64,000 nucleotides of DNA from CAUVKI01 sp963552605 (GTDB taxonomy: Bacteria > Bacillota > Clostridia > Tissierellales > Peptoniphilaceae): positions 8,993 through 72,992 of the forward strand of contig CAUVKI010000006.1 of NCBI GenBank assembly GCA_963552605.1, written 5' to 3'. Shown piece after piece: positions 61,217 through 64,000 of the stretch; positions within the stretch are counted from its first letter, which is position 1; the number at the start of each line of letters is the position of its first letter. Position numbers and translations under genes: made by a program. The notes beneath the pieces were generated by a model, which saw only the letters and a list, made by a program, of their open reading frames with translations, did not search any database and had not been told where the DNA came from.

Positions 61217-62587
61217 ATGACAGATGTAAGAGAGCGTCTATTGACGGAAAATCCATGGAAGCTAATGATAACATTATCGCTTCCTGCAATTTTGGGACAG
61301 TTTGTGGTAGGGCTTTATGCCTTCGTCGATTCAATTTATGTTGGGCAGATGGTGGGAACATCTGCCATGAGTGCAGTTTCGGCTGCATCACCTTTTGTCC
61401 TTATCAATAATGGCATTGCCGTTTTGATAGGTATAGGCTCCAGCTCGGTACTTTCCCGTGCCATTGGGAAAAAAGATATGGACACAGTAAACAGAATTAT
61501 GGGAAATCTTACTTTTCTCGTGCTGTTACTTTCATCTATCAGCATGGTGGCGGGAATTACTTTTGCTCCTATTTTGCTGAGTCTTTCTGGTGCAGAGTGA
61601 GCTGTTCTGGAGATGGGTGTGGTATATCTGCGCACCGTATTTTTGGGTTCTATTTTTGTCAACTTCATGCAAAGTGCCAATATGGTTATACGTGGAGAGG
61701 GTCGGATGGGTCTTGCCATGGTAATCATGGCCGGTGGCGCGATATTAAATATCGTTTTAGATCCGATCCTTATTATAATTTTTCCTGAAAGGGGACCTCA
61801 GGCTGTGGCGATTGCAACAGTTATCTCCCAGTTTTTCCAAGCTACTGTCACCCTTATTTACTTTCTGAAAAAGAGTCCTATCGTTCGTTTTCATGGGGTG
61901 CGTCCGGCAAAAGATTTGATTCCTGAAATTCTCTCTGTCGGAGTCAGTGCCATGTTTATGCAGGTCATGATGTTGATACAGATGACAGTGGTGTATAATA
62001 CAGCGGTAAAATATGGAGGAGAAACGCAAATTGCATTGATGGGTGCCTCTCAGCGTGTTATGCAGCTTGCTTTCGTTCCCATTTGGGGGATGAGTCAAGG
62101 TCTGCAGCCTGCTGTCGGCACGAATTACGGGGCAAAAAATTATACGCGAGTAAAACAGCTTACTAACATCTTCATTATTGGCTCTACTGTCCTTTCCGGA
62201 ATATTCTTTGCCGTAATTGAGCTTTTTCCAAATCAAATATTGTCGGCATTTATTACAGAATCAGATATTGTTGAATCAGGAATTTCATTATACCGTTTGA
62301 TGTTTTGTGCATTTTTTACTTACGGTCTGCTGATTATGACACTTACCTATTTTCAAGCACTTGGGCGAGCAAAACTGGCCGGTTTCATTGTCGTATTTCG
62401 CCAGTTAGTTTTGGTAGTTCCTATGGTTCTTTTGCTTCCTGTCTTGATGAGAGGGAATGTCTTGGGAGTATGGCTTGCTCTTCCGCTGAACGATATAGTT
62501 ATCCTTTTTATCGCTGTCATCCTGCTTATGCGTGAATACAGACTTCTAAGAAAAATGCAAAGCGAGCTCGTATTGGACACAATGTAA
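61217..62587 (+). pseudogene. MATE-family multidrug efflux protein with in-frame TGA
   Basis: A single frame from 61217 to 62587 encodes about 456 residues of a 12-helix MATE antiporter (NPWKLMITLSLPAILGQFVV near 12; FVDSIYVGQMVGTSAMSAVS near 36; GASQRVMQLAFVPIWGMSQG near 276). It is broken only by TGA at 61598-61600, between LLSLSGAE and AVLEMGVVYLRT. CGA to TGA is the simplest change. Without readthrough the first 127 residues are a dead fragment. The ribosome site AAAGGAG is intact. Confidence 0.85.
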
Positions 62588-62678
62588 TTTATATCATGGC
62601 GATGATAAAAATGAATTTATAGATTAATCTAACGATAAGATATATGAGCTTATAAAATGAACGTAGAAGGATTACGCA

Positions 62679-62879
62679 ATGAAGAATAAAAAAGTTAAAA
62701 GGCAATGGTTACTCTGCCCTGTTTGCAGAAATAAAACACGATTGCAAATCAGAAGCGATACAGAGTTAAAAAGCTTTCCCTTGTTTTGTCCGAAATGCAA
62801 ACAAGAATCTTTAATCAATGTCAAACAATTTAATGTATCAGTTATCAAAGAGCCAGATGCAAAGACACAGAGCCGGTGA
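62679..62879 (+). CDS. Cysteine-rich KTR-domain protein
   Basis: The 66-residue protein has WLLCPVCRNKTRLQIRSDTE (with the KTR triplet) near residue 10 and FPLFCPKCKQESLINVKQF near 33, giving a four-cysteine zinc-ribbon. This small family is common near the regulatory end of Tn916/Tn1549-like elements. Function unknown. A strong terminator follows directly. Confidence 0.85.
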   Translation: MKNKKVKRQWLLCPVCRNKTRLQIRSDTELKSFPLFCPKCKQESLINVKQFNVSVIKEPDAKTQSR

Positions 62880-62920
62880 TTTACAGCTACGAAACTGTAA
62901 TTACCGGCTTATTTTATTTA
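62871..62920 (+). terminator. Terminator after the KTR gene
   Basis: AGCCGGTGATTTACAG pairs with CTGTAATTACCGGCT around CTACGAAA and is followed by TATTTTATTT. The stem starts within the last codons of the gene. Confidence 0.85.
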
Positions 62921-62935
62921 AGGAGAGAACCATTT

Positions 62936-63135
62936 ATGCAAAAGATAGAATATATAATATTAAACCGCCTATATTATTCTGCTTGAATAAGGGAGTGAAG
63001 ACTCAAAATCAATCATAACTTACGAAAAAACATGGCGGTATCAAAGGAGGTATCATCGTGTTCGTTTTTTATTATGATAAAGCATTATTAAAGGGAATAT
63101 GTTCTATTTACATGTTTCTATGCTTATATAGATGA
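62936..63135 (+). other. Two very short frames with good ribosome sites
   Basis: ATG 62936 (AAGGAGAG upstream) opens 16 codons (MQKIEYIILNRLYYSA). GTG 63058 (AAAGGAGGT upstream) opens 25 codons ending at 63135 and rich in hydrophobic residues (MFVFYYDKALLKGICSIYMF). They could be leader peptides in front of the sigma-factor gene or conserved tiny ICE genes. Confidence 0.3.
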
Positions 63136-63174
63136 TCTGTTAAATCATATTTATATAGCTATCTTTTCATGTCC

Positions 63175-63207
63175 AATCCCGGCTGCCTTATGCAGTCGGG
63201 ATTTTTT
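63175..63207 (+). terminator. Terminator or attenuator before the sigma-factor gene
   Basis: AATCCCGGCTG-CCTTATG-CAGTCGGGATT followed by TTTT. Its position between the short frames and the sigma-factor gene would suit attenuation. Confidence 0.75.
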
Positions 63208-63333
63208 GCGTCTACAAAAACTTTTTTTCAAAAATATTCGCTTTTCTTTGGCAGTTTTCATCTGCCCGTTGTTGAGGGTTTGTGAAAGGGGAAATTCTGC
63301 CCGATTTCGCGGCTGCGAAAGGAGGTGAATATC

Positions 63334-63890
63334 ATGAATGAGCCTGAACGGACTGATACTATTCTTCAATAGAAGTATGGTTATATCTATTTTTCGACCA
63401 CAAAAATTCGTGTATCTTCTGCGGACTACAAATTGTTTATATCCATAATTCAAAGAAATAATAGTATGAATGGCAGATACGCTGCGCATTTAACGGTTTT
63501 TGTAAACGTGCATTGAAAAACGAAAGTATCAATGCACATAAGGAAATCAAAAGAAGGCAGGCACGAGAAATCAGCTTTTCCGACCTGACACCGAAAGAGG
63601 AAAATCAGCTTTATACCCGTGAAGATTTCTTTGTAGGCAGTGAAGAAGAACAAACCTTTTTCGCAGGCGGTAAAGAATGGGATGCAAAGACGATTGCCGA
63701 TGCGATCCACAGCTTGCCGGAAGAAAAACGCAGAGCCGTCCTGCTCTATTACTTCTTTGATATGAGTGATGCGGAAATTGCGAAGCTCTATCAGATTCCA
63801 AGAAGTACAGTGCAGTATCGGCGTACCAGCTCTTTTGAGCTATTAAAACGCTATTTGGAGGAACATGCCTATGACTACCCTGACTGGTAA
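63334..63890 (+). pseudogene. ICE sigma-70-like factor, disrupted in its N-terminal third
   Basis: ATG 63334 has a strong AAAGGAGGTG site, but the frame meets TAG at 63370-63372 (TILQ stop KYGYIYF). The N-terminal frame then runs on (IRVSSADYKLFISIIQR), while the conserved remainder (FNGFCKRALKNESINAH; AREISFSDLTPKEENQLYT; LPEEKRRAVLLYYFFDMSDA) is in another frame, so a one-base deletion lies between about 63462 and 63495. The C-terminal region 4 (IAKLYQIPRSTVQYRRTSSF) is intact. Reinitiation at TTG 63513 could make a 125-residue fragment. The two lesions suggest loss of function. Confidence 0.75.
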
Positions 63891-64000
63891 AACAGGAAAC
63901 GATGAACGCGGCTTGTTGCCTTATCCGGTAATCATAGCCGCAACTAAAGGAGAGCCGCAGGCAATGAATATTGTCTGCCAGCATTACGTAGGCTATATCG
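63871..64000 (+). CDS. Helix-turn-helix conjugative-transposon regulator, cut by window end
   Basis: ATG 63871 (GGAGG upstream, overlapping the sigma-factor end) starts MTTLTGKTGNDERGLLPYPV and continues IIAATKGEPQAMNIVCQHYV, the opening of the small HTH proteins that follow sigma-factor genes in Tn916/Tn1549-like elements. The frame is open to the right edge. Confidence 0.75.
   Translation, partial: MTTLTGKTGNDERGLLPYPVIIAATKGEPQAMNIVCQHYVGYI

Larger units (their letters stand above)
30740..64000 (+). mobile_element. Tn1549-like integrative and conjugative element (left part; right end outside window)
   Basis: From 31116 onward the gene order is that of the Tn1549/CTn family: replication initiator, PcfB, VirD4, Maff2, TrbL, MT-A70 methylase, PrgI, VirB4, C5 methylase, CHAP hydrolase, DUF4315, DUF4366, topoisomerase III, ArdC-like protein, Cys-rich VLP protein, relaxase and MobC, cargo, KTR protein, sigma factor and HTH protein. 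No integrase is present, so it should lie to the right. The left edge is approximate: the non-coding block starting near 30740 (AATTTACTACCAATTTACTA at 30789) looks like ICE end sequence, but no att repeat can be defined without the other end. Confidence 0.85.

Noticed and set aside
60480..61600. Reassignment of TGA as a sense codon, suggested by in-frame TGA in two adjacent genes.
   Set aside because: Core genes such as pmbA, ftsL and ahpC end at TGA, and other ICE genes are broken by TAA or TAG, so mutation is the simpler explanation.

Overview
The window reads as the chromosome of a low-GC, anaerobic, Gram-positive bacterium of the Clostridia/Tissierellia type (Peptoniphilus or Fenollaria-like relatives fit best). 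The inference rests on AGGAGG ribosome-binding sites with frequent TTG/GTG starts, a clostridial division cluster (ftsQ, two DUF881 genes, sbp, ftsZ, no ftsA), an AhpC/AhpF pair, and an L11-L1-L10-L7/L12 block. Species cannot be fixed from sequence alone. TGA is used as a normal stop in core genes.

Layout. 1-3.7 kb: tldD (5' end cut by the window), pmbA/tldE, an M20 amidohydrolase and a dCMP deaminase. 3.6-6.1 kb: an AbiL/PARIS-like defence pair (AAA ATPase plus RloB/TOPRIM protein, minus strand) enclosed by 309-bp direct repeats that appear identical. 6.3-8.4 kb: a dCache chemoreceptor on the minus strand. 9-12.6 kb: a short aromatic operon with an AroE-AroQ fusion, a DAHP synthase and a translationally coupled exported protein of unknown function. 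12.6-24.7 kb: an Rpn-family nuclease gene, then the division and cell-wall cluster rsmH, ftsL-like, PASTA PBP, mraY, a stand-alone MurD C-terminal domain, ftsW, murG, ftsQ, DUF881 x2, sbp, ftsZ, followed by a fossil of a second Rpn gene. 24.8-26.9 kb: ahpC-ahpF. 27-30.4 kb: rpmG, secE, nusG, rplK, rplA, rplJ, rplL with visible L1-type hairpins and an L10 leader.

From about 30.7 kb to the right edge lies a Tn1549-like integrative and conjugative element (ICE), whose right end is outside the window. Its backbone runs: replication initiator, DUF5348, PcfB, VirD4, Maff2, TrbL/VirB6, MT-A70 methyltransferase, PrgI, VirB4, C5 methyltransferase, CHAP hydrolase, DUF4315, DUF4366, topoisomerase III, an ArdC-like antirestriction protein, Cys-rich VLP protein, relaxase and MobC. 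Cargo follows: DUF3800 and DUF6050 genes on the minus strand, then a TetR gene, an ECF transporter (MptD-type S, T and double ATPase) and a YbtP/YbtQ-like ABC pair behind a DtxR/IdeR-like box, then an alpha/beta hydrolase and a MATE pump. A KTR protein, a sigma factor and an HTH protein close the window.

The ICE looks decayed while the core chromosome looks intact. virD4 carries a frameshift; virB4, a DUF6650 gene, the hydrolase, the MATE gene and the sigma-factor gene each carry an in-frame stop. The main candidates for new biology are the repeat-flanked defence pair, the isolated MurD C-terminal domain, the AroE-AroQ fusion, the doubly readable segment inside the C5 methyltransferase, the inverted pair of oriT-like structures and the iron-box-controlled ECF/ABC import module.
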